A stretch of 64,000 bases of DNA, taken from the NCBI RefSeq assembly GCF_004745595.1, contig NZ_SRLH01000009.1:1-64000 (forward strand). Direction: 5' to 3'. Under the pieces are notes generated by a model. The model saw only the letters and a program-made list of their open reading frames with translations, was not told the origin of the DNA and did not search any database. This DNA is from Flavobacterium humi (GTDB lineage Bacteria; Bacteroidota; Bacteroidia; Flavobacteriales; Flavobacteriaceae). Shown one piece after another: positions 25,301 through 33,430 of the stretch; positions within the stretch are counted from its first letter, which is position 1, and the number at the start of each line of letters is the position of its first letter. Position numbers and translations under genes: made by a program.

Positions 25301-27938
25301 TGGTATTACTACCGAAGACAGAACAGGGCTTGCAGCGGGAAGTTATTCTGTAACGATTACCGATGATAACGGATGTTCAACAACTGTAGGTCCAATCACA
25401 GTTACACAACCGGCAGCAGCAGTAAGCGGAACTACAGTAGTTACCAATGTGGCTTGTAACGGAGTGAATACAGGAGCAATCAACCTTACTCCAACAGGAG
25501 GTGTAGGACCTTATACTTTCAACTGGGGTGGTGGTATCACTACCGAAGACAGGACAGGATTGGCGGCCGGAACTTACTCGGTAATTATTACTGATGCGAA
25601 CGGATGTTCAGGAACTGTTTCTGGAATTACAGTTACGGAACCGACAGCAATAAGCGGAACAACCGTTGTAACTAATATCGCTTGTAACGGAGGGAATAAC
25701 GGAGCAATCAACCTTACTCCAACAGGAGGTGTAGGACCTTATACTTACAACTGGGGTGGTGGTATCACTACCGAAGACAGAACAGGATTGGCAGCCGGAA
25801 GCTACTCTGTAATTATTACTGATGCGAACGGATGTACAGGAACTGTAGCTGGAATTTCAGTTACACAACCTGCATCAGCTTTAAGCGCTACAGGAGCATC
25901 TCAAACCAATGTATCTTGCAACAGCGGAGCAAATGGTTCTGCTACTGTACTGGCAAGTGGAGGAACGGCTCCTTATACTTATTCATGGGCTCCATCCGGA
26001 GGAACAGCAGCTACTGCTTCTGGTTTATCGGCTGGAACATATACAGTAACTGTTACAGATGCTAACGGATGTACTGATAGCAATTCTTTTACACTTACAG
26101 AACCAACAGCAATTGCTGCAACAACTTCACAAACCAATGTGTCTTGTAACGGTGGCGCTAACGGAACTGCTACAGTAAACGTTACAGGCGGAACTCCGGG
26201 TTATACTTATTCTTGGATTCCTTTCGGTGGAACTGGTGCTTCAGCAACTGGTTTATCCGCAGGAAGCTATACTGTAATAATTACAGATGCTAATAATTGT
26301 ACTAGTACACAAAACTTTGTAATTACTGAACCAAATGCTTTAGTAGCATCTGGCGCAGCACAAACCAATGTGTCTTGCAACGGTAATGCAAACGGATCTG
26401 CTACAGTAAGTGTTACTGGTGGAACTCCAGGATACACATATTCTTGGGCTCCTACTGGAGGAACAGCTGCTACGGCTTCAGGTTTATTGGCTGGAACATA
26501 TACAGTAACTGTTACAGATGCTAACGGATGTATCGATACTGAAACTTTCACTATTACTGAACCAAATGCTTTAGTGGTAACTCCTGCAGCACAAACCAAT
26601 ATTGCCTGTAACGGTGGTACTACCGGATCTGCTACAGTAAGCGTTTCTGATGGAACTCCTGGATATACCTATTCTTGGGCTCCTTCTGGAGGAACAGCGG
26701 CTACGGCTTCTGGTTTAGCGGCCGGAACGTATACGGTAACTGTTACAGATGCGAACGGTTGTACAGGTTCGCAAAGTTTTACAATCACTCAACCTAATGC
26801 TTTAGTGGTAACTCCTGCAGCTCAAACCAATGTTGCTTGCAACAGTGGTACTAACGGATCTGCTACAGTAAGTGTTGCCGGCGGGACTCCTGGATATACC
26901 TATTCTTGGGCTCCTTCAGGAGGAACAGCTGCTACAGCTACCGGCTTAACAGCTGGAACGTATACGGTAACTGTTACGGATGCTAACGGATGTTCTGATA
27001 CTGAAATCTTTACTATTACCGAACCAACTGCTTTAGTGGCATCTGGTGCGGCACAAACTAACGTGTCTTGCAACAGTGGTGCGACAGGTTCTGCTACAGT
27101 AAGTGTTACCGGTGGAACTCCAGGATATACGTATTCTTGGGCTCCTACTGGAGGAACGGCTGCTACGGCTTCAGGCTTAACAGCTGGAACGTATACAGTA
27201 ACCGTTACAGATGCTAACGGATGTTCTGATACTGAAATCTTTACTATTACTGAACCAACAGCAATCTCTGTAACACCAAGCCAGACAAATGCGACTTGTA
27301 ACGGTGATACTAACGGATCTGCTACAGTAAGCGTTTCCGGCGGAACTCCAGGTTATACTTATTCTTGGGCTCCTTCAGGAGGAACAGCTGCTACAGCTTC
27401 AGGTTTAGCTGCTGGTACGTATACGGTAACTATTACAGATGCTAACGGATGTTTCACAACTGAAACTATTACCATCACTGAACCATCAGTTCTTGATCCT
27501 TCAGTTACTTTGGTTGGAAATACTTTCACGGCCAATCAGGCTGGTGCAACATACCAATGGTTCGAATGTCCTAACACTCCAGTTGTTGGAGCGACAAGCC
27601 AGACATTTACACCTGCTACTAGTGGTTCTTACGGAGTTGTAATTACTATGGGTGCTTGTACTGTAACATCAGGATGTACATTAGGAAACGAAGAATTTGA
27701 AGCGAATCAAAGCTTCATGCTTTACCCTAATCCAAGTAAGGATATCGTAAATATCAAATCTAGTTTCGATGGTGAATTTGCAGTGATCAACCAATTAGGG
27801 CAAACTGTAAGAACATTCAAGGTTATTGCCAATAGTGTGAACACAATAAACTTAGACAGCCTGGCTGAAGGAGTATATTTCATACGCGGTGAGAACCAAA
27901 CTAAGATTAAAACTCAACGATTGATTATTAAAAAATAA
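22344..27938 (+). CDS. Giant SprB-repeat adhesin with T9SS type A sorting domain
   Basis: 1864 residues. The signal peptide (MRKKITFLLIMSCLFFIRGHA) is followed by a beta-rich N-terminal region (about 25-230) and an Ig-like segment (about 235-330: SICAGGNTTFGITATGATGY). About 18 SprB-type repeats of 75-77 residues span about 336-1715, each with TNVxCxGxxxG, GGxxPYTYxW, AGTYxVTxTDxxGC and xxTxP. A Cys-containing spacer follows, then a C-terminal T9SS type A domain (SFMLYPNPSKDIVNIKSS to RLIIKK). It should be exported by Sec, then T9SS, and anchored at the surface as a long adhesin like SprB, which moves during gliding in Flavobacterium johnsoniae. A gliding role is possible but not shown. Repeats come in two types, ordered 1 A, 10 B, 7 A. 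Confidence 0.94.
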   Translation: MRKKITFLLIMSCLFFIRGHAQTQFWSDTFEDTGAPSSGVRNAPTAFTTSVDRIFNRTNTAGVSIQGGPSGGAVYTGMEGTKFWAGEDTDNGLTPVTAANVLKTVTWTVNISGKSGLSLKGLFAAGNFFGNAYDDGTASSSLVDDYMSIQYKIDGGAVQNLLSFYPLANSNSNLYPDADFDGNGDPAATALTSAFTEFTGTIAGTGTTLTLYMNMSMTSVVEEVAIDNLRLFETPPCTPPVVSVNPLNKSICAGGNTTFGITATGATGYQWQVNTGSGFTDLTNTLPYSNVTTNTLTITGATVGMSGYAYRCIALNPTIACSTNSNQGTLTISNINTSSATQTNVSCNGGSNGVASVTPTGGIAPYTYSWAPSGGTGATATGLMAGSYTVTVTDNIGCSAIRNYTITQPPVLNGTTVVTNVACFSGSNGAINLTPSGGTPPYTFNWGGGVTTEDRTGLAAGTYAVIITDANSCTKSVTGITITQPAAAVSGTTVVTNVACNGGNTGAVNLTPTGGTGPYTFNWVGGATTEDRTGLVAGSYSVTITDANGCTGTVAGITVTQPTSISGTTVVTNIACNGGNTGAINLTPTGGVGPYTFNWGGGITSEDRTGLSAGTYSVTITDNNGCTGTVAGITVTQPAAAVSGTTVVTNVACFSGNTGAINLTPTGGVGPYTFNWVGGATTEDRTGLAAGTYSVTITDVNGCTGTVAGITVTQPVAAVSGTTVVTNVSCFSGNNGAINLTPTGGVGPYTFNWVGGATTEDRTGLAAGSYSVTITDANGCTGTVAGITVTQPAAAVSGTTVVTNVACFGGNTGAINLTPTGGVGPYTFNWGGGITTEDRTGLATGSYSVTITDANGCTGTVAPIIVTQPSSAVAGMTIVTNIACFGGNTGVINLTPTGGTAPYTYNWGGGITTEDRTGLTAGSYSVTITDSNGCTGTIAVISVTQPAAALSGTTVVTNVACNAGNTGAINLTPTGGTAPYTYNWGGGITTEDRTGLAAGSYSVTITDDNGCSTTVGPITVTQPAAAVSGTTVVTNVACNGVNTGAINLTPTGGVGPYTFNWGGGITTEDRTGLAAGTYSVIITDANGCSGTVSGITVTEPTAISGTTVVTNIACNGGNNGAINLTPTGGVGPYTYNWGGGITTEDRTGLAAGSYSVIITDANGCTGTVAGISVTQPASALSATGASQTNVSCNSGANGSATVLASGGTAPYTYSWAPSGGTAATASGLSAGTYTVTVTDANGCTDSNSFTLTEPTAIAATTSQTNVSCNGGANGTATVNVTGGTPGYTYSWIPFGGTGASATGLSAGSYTVIITDANNCTSTQNFVITEPNALVASGAAQTNVSCNGNANGSATVSVTGGTPGYTYSWAPTGGTAATASGLLAGTYTVTVTDANGCIDTETFTITEPNALVVTPAAQTNIACNGGTTGSATVSVSDGTPGYTYSWAPSGGTAATASGLAAGTYTVTVTDANGCTGSQSFTITQPNALVVTPAAQTNVACNSGTNGSATVSVAGGTPGYTYSWAPSGGTAATATGLTAGTYTVTVTDANGCSDTEIFTITEPTALVASGAAQTNVSCNSGATGSATVSVTGGTPGYTYSWAPTGGTAATASGLTAGTYTVTVTDANGCSDTEIFTITEPTAISVTPSQTNATCNGDTNGSATVSVSGGTPGYTYSWAPSGGTAATASGLAAGTYTVTITDANGCFTTETITITEPSVLDPSVTLVGNTFTANQAGATYQWFECPNTPVVGATSQTFTPATSGSYGVVITMGACTVTSGCTLGNEEFEANQSFMLYPNPSKDIVNIKSSFDGEFAVINQLGQTVRTFKVIANSVNTINLDSLAEGVYFIRGENQTKIKTQRLIIKK
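23353..27485 (+). repeat. About 18 tandem SprB-coding repeats of roughly 225 bp
   Basis: One type A repeat is followed by ten type B repeats (protein signature GTTVVTN..C...NTGAINLTPTGG) and seven type A repeats (signature AQTNVSC....NGSATVSVTGG). Adjacent repeats are nearly identical in DNA over long stretches, implying recent duplication or gene conversion and a risk of assembly collapse. Confidence 0.9.
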
Positions 27939-27958
27939 TTAAATCTGAAAAGTCTTAC

Positions 27959-27995
27959 AAAGAGGCTGTCTTTTGCGACAGCCTCTTTCTTATTT
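27959..27995 (+). terminator. Terminator after SprB-repeat adhesin
   Basis: AAAGAGGCTGTC (27959-27970) and GACAGCCTCTTT (27977-27988) form a perfect 12-bp stem followed by a T-rich stretch. Confidence 0.85.
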
Positions 27996-28039
27996 TTAAA
28001 AAATTTCTAATATTTGTATAATCACTAACAAAGAAACAC

Positions 28040-28552
28040 ATGGAGAGAAGATTATTTGTAAAGAATACTACCCTTTTAACTTCAGGGATTTTAGCCTTGT
28101 CAGGATCAAGCCTGTATGCTTCAAATGAAGAAAAGAAATCGAATATTATTGATTTGTCGCCTGTTTCAACATCAAAAAACACATTGCTCCTTAAAGGGAT
28201 GATTTTAGATGCTGCTACATTTCAAAAAATCGATGTTCAAAAAATTGATGTTCAGGTAAAACGGAACAGGTTCTTTGCAACAAAACAATCTATTGAGAAT
28301 GTAAACGGTTCATATGCTATCCTTTCCGGATTTACAAATAACGGTAAGGTTTATGAGAAAATGAACATACGTATAACCGCCAACGGATACAAACCATACG
28401 AAGGATGTGTATACCTGACCAAAGACGGTTGCCATGTGCATAGCGAAGAGTGGGCTTATAATCCTGCATTCAAACCTGAATATTGCCCAAAAAACAATAC
28501 GGAAGGCAATCAGACACTATCGGAATTCAATTTCCACCTGGTGAAATTATAA
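28040..28552 (+). CDS. Exported conserved protein with Tat-like signal
   Basis: 170 residues. The N-terminus MERRLFVKNTTLLTSGILAL has a twin-arginine-like RRLFVK motif and a hydrophobic stretch ending SLYA, so Tat export is plausible. The mature part contains KGMILDAATFQKI and GYKPYEGCVYLTKDGCHVHSEEW, a beta-rich pattern vaguely like carboxypeptidase-regulatory or intradiol-dioxygenase-type folds, but no function can be assigned. A small in-frame duplication (KIDVQKIDVQV) is present near residue 64. Terminators flank it on both sides. Confidence 0.75.
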   Translation: MERRLFVKNTTLLTSGILALSGSSLYASNEEKKSNIIDLSPVSTSKNTLLLKGMILDAATFQKIDVQKIDVQVKRNRFFATKQSIENVNGSYAILSGFTNNGKVYEKMNIRITANGYKPYEGCVYLTKDGCHVHSEEWAYNPAFKPEYCPKNNTEGNQTLSEFNFHLVKL

Positions 28553-28575
28553 AAAATCCCAAGGGATTTAAATAG

Positions 28576-28603
28576 AAAAGGCTCCTTAATCGGAGCCTTT
28601 TTT
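28576..28603. terminator. Bidirectional terminator between exported protein and dnaB
   Basis: AAAAGGCTCC (28576-28585) and GGAGCCTTTT (28592-28601) flank a 6-nt loop, with A's before and T's after, between convergent genes. Confidence 0.85.
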
Positions 28604-28618
28604 GTTTTTGCAGTATTC

Positions 28619-30163
28619 TTAAAACGGGACATCGCTGTCGTCGTCAAAATTATTCAGGTTACTTCCAAAAGCTTCATTGGCCGAAGGAAGGTTTTTGGTT
28701 ATAAAAGGATTGTCGTCCAAATTCATTTTGGAAGGCAAATCGTCATATCCGGCGCTGTAGTCATCTAAATTGTCAAACTTACCAAACTGTCCGATAAATT
28801 TCAAACGAACGTTTTCCAAACTACCGTTACGGTGTTTTGCAATAATAAATTCAGCCTGGCCTTGTGTTGGCGAATGCTCATCGTCATCCCACTCGTCAAT
28901 TTTATAATATTCGGGACGGTAAATAAATGACACAATATCCGCATCCTGCTCAATCGCCCCAGATTCACGGAGGTCGGAAAGCAACGGCCTTTTGCTGGCA
29001 CCACGGGTCTCTACGGCACGCGATAGCTGGGATAGTGCAATTACCGGCACATCCAGTTCTTTTGCAAGGGCTTTCAAGTTCCTGGAAATCGTCGAAATTT
29101 CCTGCTCACGGTTCCCGCCGCCTTTACCGCCGCCACCCGCTGTCATCAATTGGAGGTAATCTACAATAATAATCTTGATGTCATGTTGGGATTTTAGCCT
29201 TCTGGCTTTGGCACGCAAATCGAAAATAGAAAGCGAAGGCGTATCATCAATAAACAAAGGGGCCTTTTCCAAGTCCTTAACCTTAACACTCAATTGTTCC
29301 CATTCGTGCTTTTCCAGTTTTCCGGTTCGTAATTTTTCGGATGACAAACTTGTTTCGGATGAAATCAAACGCGTTATCAGCTGTACAGAGGACATCTCCA
29401 GCGAAAACAGAGCCACCGCATGGTTTGTACTGATCGCGATATTTCGGGCCATAGAAAGTACAAAAGCCGTTTTACCCATACCAGGACGGGCAGCGATAAT
29501 AATCAAATCGGAAGGTTGCCATCCGGAAGTAATTTTATCCAACATTTCAAAACCGGTAGCGATACCGCTCAATCCTTCTTTTCCGGCAATTTCCTCAATA
29601 CGTTTTTTAGCCTGGATAACCAAACTTTGCGCCGTTTCGGAGCTACGCTTGATATTCCCTTGGGTTACTTCATATAATTTGGATTCGGCCTTGTCCAGCA
29701 AATCGAAAACATCGGTGGTTTCGTCGTACGATTCTTCAATGATTTCGGATGAAATCTTGATCAGGCTTCGCTGGATGTATTTCTGCAGGATAATCCTGGA
29801 GTGAAATTCGATATGCGCCGAAGAAGATATTTTTTGCGTCAGCTGGATCAGGTAAAAATCACCACCGGCCAGCTCCAGTTTTGCCATTTTTTTCAACTGG
29901 GCAGAAACTGTTAATAAGTCAATCGGCTGCGAATCGTTAAATAAAGTCACGATCGCCTCAAAAATATACTTGTGCCCTTCTTTATAAAAAGCATCCGGCT
30001 GCAGGATGTCAATTACTTCATCAACCCCCTTTTTATCAATCATCATCGCACCGAGCACGGCCTCTTCCAAATCGAGTACCTGTGGCGGCAATTTCCCTTT
30101 TTCAAGGTTTATAATAGTAGTTTTATCTACTCTTACAGGGTTAACGTTTCTGAGGTTTTCCAT
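28619..30163 (-). CDS. dnaB: Replicative DNA helicase DnaB
   Basis: 514 residues. The N-terminal primase-interacting domain (about 25-130) is followed by a linker and a RecA-like ATPase core with Walker A ARPGMGKTAF near residue 225. Walker B-type KIIIVDYLQLM and REQEISTISRNLKALAKELD with VIALSQLSRAVE complete the family blocks. The C-terminus is extended and acidic (FGSNLNNFDDDSDVPF). It unwinds DNA as a hexamer at the fork. Three DnaA-box-like sequences lie in its upstream gap. Confidence 0.97.
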   Translation of the reverse strand: MENLRNVNPVRVDKTTIINLEKGKLPPQVLDLEEAVLGAMMIDKKGVDEVIDILQPDAFYKEGHKYIFEAIVTLFNDSQPIDLLTVSAQLKKMAKLELAGGDFYLIQLTQKISSSAHIEFHSRIILQKYIQRSLIKISSEIIEESYDETTDVFDLLDKAESKLYEVTQGNIKRSSETAQSLVIQAKKRIEEIAGKEGLSGIATGFEMLDKITSGWQPSDLIIIAARPGMGKTAFVLSMARNIAISTNHAVALFSLEMSSVQLITRLISSETSLSSEKLRTGKLEKHEWEQLSVKVKDLEKAPLFIDDTPSLSIFDLRAKARRLKSQHDIKIIIVDYLQLMTAGGGGKGGGNREQEISTISRNLKALAKELDVPVIALSQLSRAVETRGASKRPLLSDLRESGAIEQDADIVSFIYRPEYYKIDEWDDDEHSPTQGQAEFIIAKHRNGSLENVRLKFIGQFGKFDNLDDYSAGYDDLPSKMNLDDNPFITKNLPSANEAFGSNLNNFDDDSDVPF

Positions 30164-30217
30164 ATGGCGAAGTTAGTTCTATTTCTAAATAAATTGAAAG
30201 AAAAACAATCATTAAAA

Positions 30218-30259
30218 TGTTAATAAGCTCTGTTGACAACTTATATTTTGTGTTGATAA
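30218..30259. promoter_or_regulatory. Three DnaA-box-like sites upstream of dnaB
   Basis: TGTTAATAA (30218-30226), TGTTGACAA (30231-30239) and TGTTGATAA (30251-30259) are close to the reverse complement of the DnaA box TTATCCACA. The last two start exactly 20 bp apart. They may link dnaB transcription to DnaA. Weak evidence because none is a perfect box. Confidence 0.35.
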
Positions 30260-30261
30260 CC

Positions 30262-30295
30262 AAAAAAAAATCCGAAACTGTAATGGTTTCGGATT
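30262..30295 (-). terminator. accA terminator
   Basis: AATCCGAAAC (30269-30278) and GTTTCGGATT (30286-30295) form a 10-bp stem; on the minus strand it is followed by a run of nine T's. Confidence 0.85.
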
Positions 30296-30316
30296 CTTAT
30301 AGTTTTTGTAAGAAAA

Positions 30317-31270
30317 TTACTCCTTGAAGTGTCCCATTTTACTGTACTTATCCATTCTCTGCTCTATTAAATCGGCTGTTGATAAATTTTTCAGTTCATC
30401 AAAACCTTTTAATACATATTCTTTAACAGATTTGAAAGCAGTAGCCTTATCGTAATGCGCTCCACCCAATGGTTCCGGAATGACTCCATCTACCAAATTT
30501 TGCTCGGCCATATCTTTTGAGGTCAGTTTCAATGCTTCTGCAGCTTGTTCTTTGTGTGCCCAGCTTCTCCATAAGATAGAAGAGCAATTCTCAGGCGAGA
30601 TTACAGAATACCAGGAATTTTCCATCATATACACTCTGTCTCCAACACCAATCCCCAAAGCGCCTCCCGAAGCTCCTTCTCCTACGATAACCGTAATGAT
30701 AGGCACTTTTAAGCGGATCATTTCAAAGATATTACGGGCGATGGCTTCTCCCTGCCCTCTTTCTTCAGCTTCAAGTCCAGGATATGCTCCCGGGGTATCC
30801 ACCAAAGTCAAAACAGGAATCCCGAATTTTTCGGCCATTTTCATCAAACGCAGTGCTTTGCGGTATCCTTCAGGATTGGCCATACCGAAATTACGGTACT
30901 GGCGCATTTTAGTATTGATCCCTTTTTGCTGGCCAACAATCATAAACGATTGCCCGCCTATTTTGCCCAAGCCGCCAACCATGGCTTTGTCATCTTTAAA
31001 ATTCCTGTCCCCGAACAATTCCAAAAAAGTATTGTCGGTCAGGTTAGCGATATGCTCCAAAGTATAAGGACGGTTAGGATGACGCGACAACTGGACTCTT
31101 TGCCAGGCCGTCAGGTTCTTATAGATATCTTTTTTGGTCGCTTCTAATTTTTGCTGGATCTGCTCGCAGGTTGCCGTTACATCAACGTCTGATTCCTGTC
31201 CGATCACCTGGCATTTGTCCAACTGATCTTCAAGTTCTTTAATAGGTAATTCAAAATCTAAATATTCCAT
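30317..31270 (-). CDS. accA: Acetyl-CoA carboxylase carboxyltransferase subunit alpha
   Basis: 317 residues, full family length. It shows [20 protein letters not shown], the crotonase-like core [20 protein letters not shown] and the IGEGGSGGALxI-type block [20 protein letters not shown]. With AccD it transfers carboxyl from biotin to acetyl-CoA, making malonyl-CoA for fatty-acid synthesis. Monocistronic, with its own -7 box and terminator. Confidence 0.97.
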   Translation of the reverse strand: MEYLDFELPIKELEDQLDKCQVIGQESDVDVTATCEQIQQKLEATKKDIYKNLTAWQRVQLSRHPNRPYTLEHIANLTDNTFLELFGDRNFKDDKAMVGGLGKIGGQSFMIVGQQKGINTKMRQYRNFGMANPEGYRKALRLMKMAEKFGIPVLTLVDTPGAYPGLEAEERGQGEAIARNIFEMIRLKVPIITVIVGEGASGGALGIGVGDRVYMMENSWYSVISPENCSSILWRSWAHKEQAAEALKLTSKDMAEQNLVDGVIPEPLGGAHYDKATAFKSVKEYVLKGFDELKNLSTADLIEQRMDKYSKMGHFKE

Positions 31271-31304
31271 AAGATTTTTGTGTTTTAGTACTAAATTGAA
31301 TCAA

Positions 31305-31312
31305 CAAAGATA
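31305..31312 (-). promoter_or_regulatory. accA -7 box
   Basis: CAAAGATA on the plus strand reads TATCTTTG on the minus strand, 35 bp before the start codon. Confidence 0.45.
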
Positions 31313-31409
31313 AAATTTTCAATTGAGTTTGAAAGTATAATTTGATATAATGTTCTTTTTAAAGCTTTCCGGGATGTAGCCCATTAAATTTCAAATTGTT
31401 ACGGTTGCT

Positions 31410-32327
31410 TTATTTCTTCCTGTTCTTCAAAACGCCGTTCAGGATAACTGTCGATAAAATAATCAAAGCACCAATATAAAACTGGGCGCTCATCTTTTCC
31501 TTATCGCTGAAAACAACCAACGCCAGGAGGATTCCGTAAATAGGCTCCATATTAATTGTAAGCATGACCGTATATGGGCTTAGGTATTTCATCACGCCAA
31601 CCGAGGCGATAAAAGCATAGGCCGTACAAACCGAACTCAAAATCAAGAGCCATTTCAGGTCATTGAACGACAAATGGAAAAAAGAAGCGGTAAAACTTTG
31701 GGTAAAAACCATAAAAACGCTCAAAAACAGAACTCCTCCCACGATTTCGTAAAAAGAAATAACCGTAGGATCGTATTTGTTGGCAAATTTTCCGTTAATA
31801 ATCGAAAAAGAAGCCGACAGGAAAGCAGACGAAAGTGCCAGTAAAACCCCTTTCATGGTTCCGGAGAGATTGGAGGAAATGCTTTTCTGGAAAAAATCCT
31901 GTTCTGTGGAATTGATGACAAAATACAATCCGGCCAAAACGATCAATCCGAAGAATATCTCATACCAAACCATCTTTTTCTTATAAAAAATCGGCTCGAG
32001 TATAGAGGTAAAAAAAGCACCTGTAGACAAGCAGGCCAATGTAATGGAGATATTTGATTCCTTAATGGCCTTAAAGAAAGTGAGCCAATGCATGGCAATG
32101 ACCAAACCGGCTACCAGGAAAATCATTATGGTACGCGGAGGAAGCCTGAGCGGGATTTTCTTGAAAAACATATACAGGTAAATAAACCCGACCGCAAAAA
32201 CCATACGGTACCAGACCAGCGGCAAGGCCTCTAAAGTAATCAGGGCTCCTAAAACAGCGGTAAACCCCCAAATAAATACAATTAAATGAAGGTGCAGGTA
32301 ACTGTTGAGTTTTTTATCGTTTGGCAT
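31410..32327 (-). CDS. EamA/DMT-family membrane transporter
   Basis: About 305 residues from MPNDKKLNSYLHLHLIVFIW. Ten hydrophobic segments in two EamA repeats (FIWGFTAVLGALITLEALPLVWYR and AYAFIASVGVMKYLSPYTVMLTINMEPIYGILLA are diagnostic). Substrate unknown; family members export metabolites or amino acids. The chosen ATG lies inside the last codons of lptG, giving a 14-nt overlap; codons further upstream are in lptG out of frame. Third gene of a tgt-lptG-eamA unit. Confidence 0.88.
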   Translation of the reverse strand: MPNDKKLNSYLHLHLIVFIWGFTAVLGALITLEALPLVWYRMVFAVGFIYLYMFFKKIPLRLPPRTIMIFLVAGLVIAMHWLTFFKAIKESNISITLACLSTGAFFTSILEPIFYKKKMVWYEIFFGLIVLAGLYFVINSTEQDFFQKSISSNLSGTMKGVLLALSSAFLSASFSIINGKFANKYDPTVISFYEIVGGVLFLSVFMVFTQSFTASFFHLSFNDLKWLLILSSVCTAYAFIASVGVMKYLSPYTVMLTINMEPIYGILLALVVFSDKEKMSAQFYIGALIILSTVILNGVLKNRKK

Positions 32328-33405
32328 TTCGAAGCAGGTAAAAGGCCAGGGCCCCATAAATGATATTCGGGGTCCAAACCGCAATTATAGGGTTTATCGA
32401 GGATTTTTCAGCCAGAGTACCGAAAATCTTATCCAGGAAAACATAACTGAAGGCCAGCGCGATCCCTATGGCAAGATTGATTCCCATCCCGCCGCGGCGT
32501 TTCATAGAAGAAACCGCTACAGCAATTATCGTCAGGATAAAAGCTGAAATCGGGATACTGTATTTTCTGTATTTAACAACAAGGTAACGGTTGATGTTGG
32601 ATGAGCCTCTTTTCCTTTCCTTTTCAATGAATTTGTTTAATTCGGTAAGGTTCAATGTTTCGGCAATATAAATGACCGGCGTCAGGTCATCCAGCTCGAA
32701 CTTGAATTTCATCTTTTTGGTATTCTCGGTCTCGATCTTATCGTTCAATTCCCCAATAGTCCTTTTGTTGTAGCCTAATAAAGTATAGGTGCTGTCTTTT
32801 GGTTCCCATTGGATGGATGTGGCCGAGATTTTATAGATCAGGCGTTCCCCGTCGAATTTTTCAAAAACGAAATTATACCCGGTTTTAGCAGCCTGGTTAA
32901 AATTGCTTACAAAAATAAACTCGGTATCACTGATCTGGCGGTAAACATCTTCGGTTTCCCGCATTTCGTTCCTTCCGTTACCAATCAGATACATATACCG
33001 GAAAGTCTTGAACCCTTCACTGGCTTTGGGCACCAGGAAAAAACCCATCAGCAAAGCAAACAACGATACTATCGAAGCACCTATGATATAAGGCCGCAAG
33101 AACCTCCTGAAGGAAATCCCGGAACTCAAAATAGCTATGATTTCCGTATTGTTGGCCAGTTTGGATGTAAACCAGATAATGGATAAAAACAGGAAAATAG
33201 GAAATAGTAAATTGGCAAAATAGATGATAAAATCCAAATAGTAAGAGGCAACCTTTACAAACGGCACTTTGTTTTCGAGGATCTTATTGATTTTTTCCGA
33301 AACGTCAACAATAATCCCTACAGGAATAAACAAAAGCAGCATCACCGAAAAAGTAGAAAGGTACCTTTTGAGGATATATTTATCTATAATGGTCAATTTC
33401 TTCAT
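32314..33405 (-). CDS. lptG: LptF/LptG-family permease
   Basis: 363 residues. N-terminal membrane helices (STFSVMLLLFIPVGIIVDVS, FANLLFPIFLFLSIIWFTSKLA), a periplasmic domain (about 120-265) and three C-terminal helices (ISAFILTIIAVAVSSMKRRGGMGINLAIGIALAFSY) match YjgP/YjgQ proteins. Together with LptBC it extracts lipopolysaccharide from the inner membrane. The F/G assignment is not certain from one gene. It follows tgt after 25 nt and overlaps the EamA gene. Confidence 0.9.
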   Translation of the reverse strand: MKKLTIIDKYILKRYLSTFSVMLLLFIPVGIIVDVSEKINKILENKVPFVKVASYYLDFIIYFANLLFPIFLFLSIIWFTSKLANNTEIIAILSSGISFRRFLRPYIIGASIVSLFALLMGFFLVPKASEGFKTFRYMYLIGNGRNEMRETEDVYRQISDTEFIFVSNFNQAAKTGYNFVFEKFDGERLIYKISATSIQWEPKDSTYTLLGYNKRTIGELNDKIETENTKKMKFKFELDDLTPVIYIAETLNLTELNKFIEKERKRGSSNINRYLVVKYRKYSIPISAFILTIIAVAVSSMKRRGGMGINLAIGIALAFSYVFLDKIFGTLAEKSSINPIIAVWTPNIIYGALAFYLLRNAKR

Positions 33406-33430
33406 GAAAATCTGAATCTATACTTTAGGA

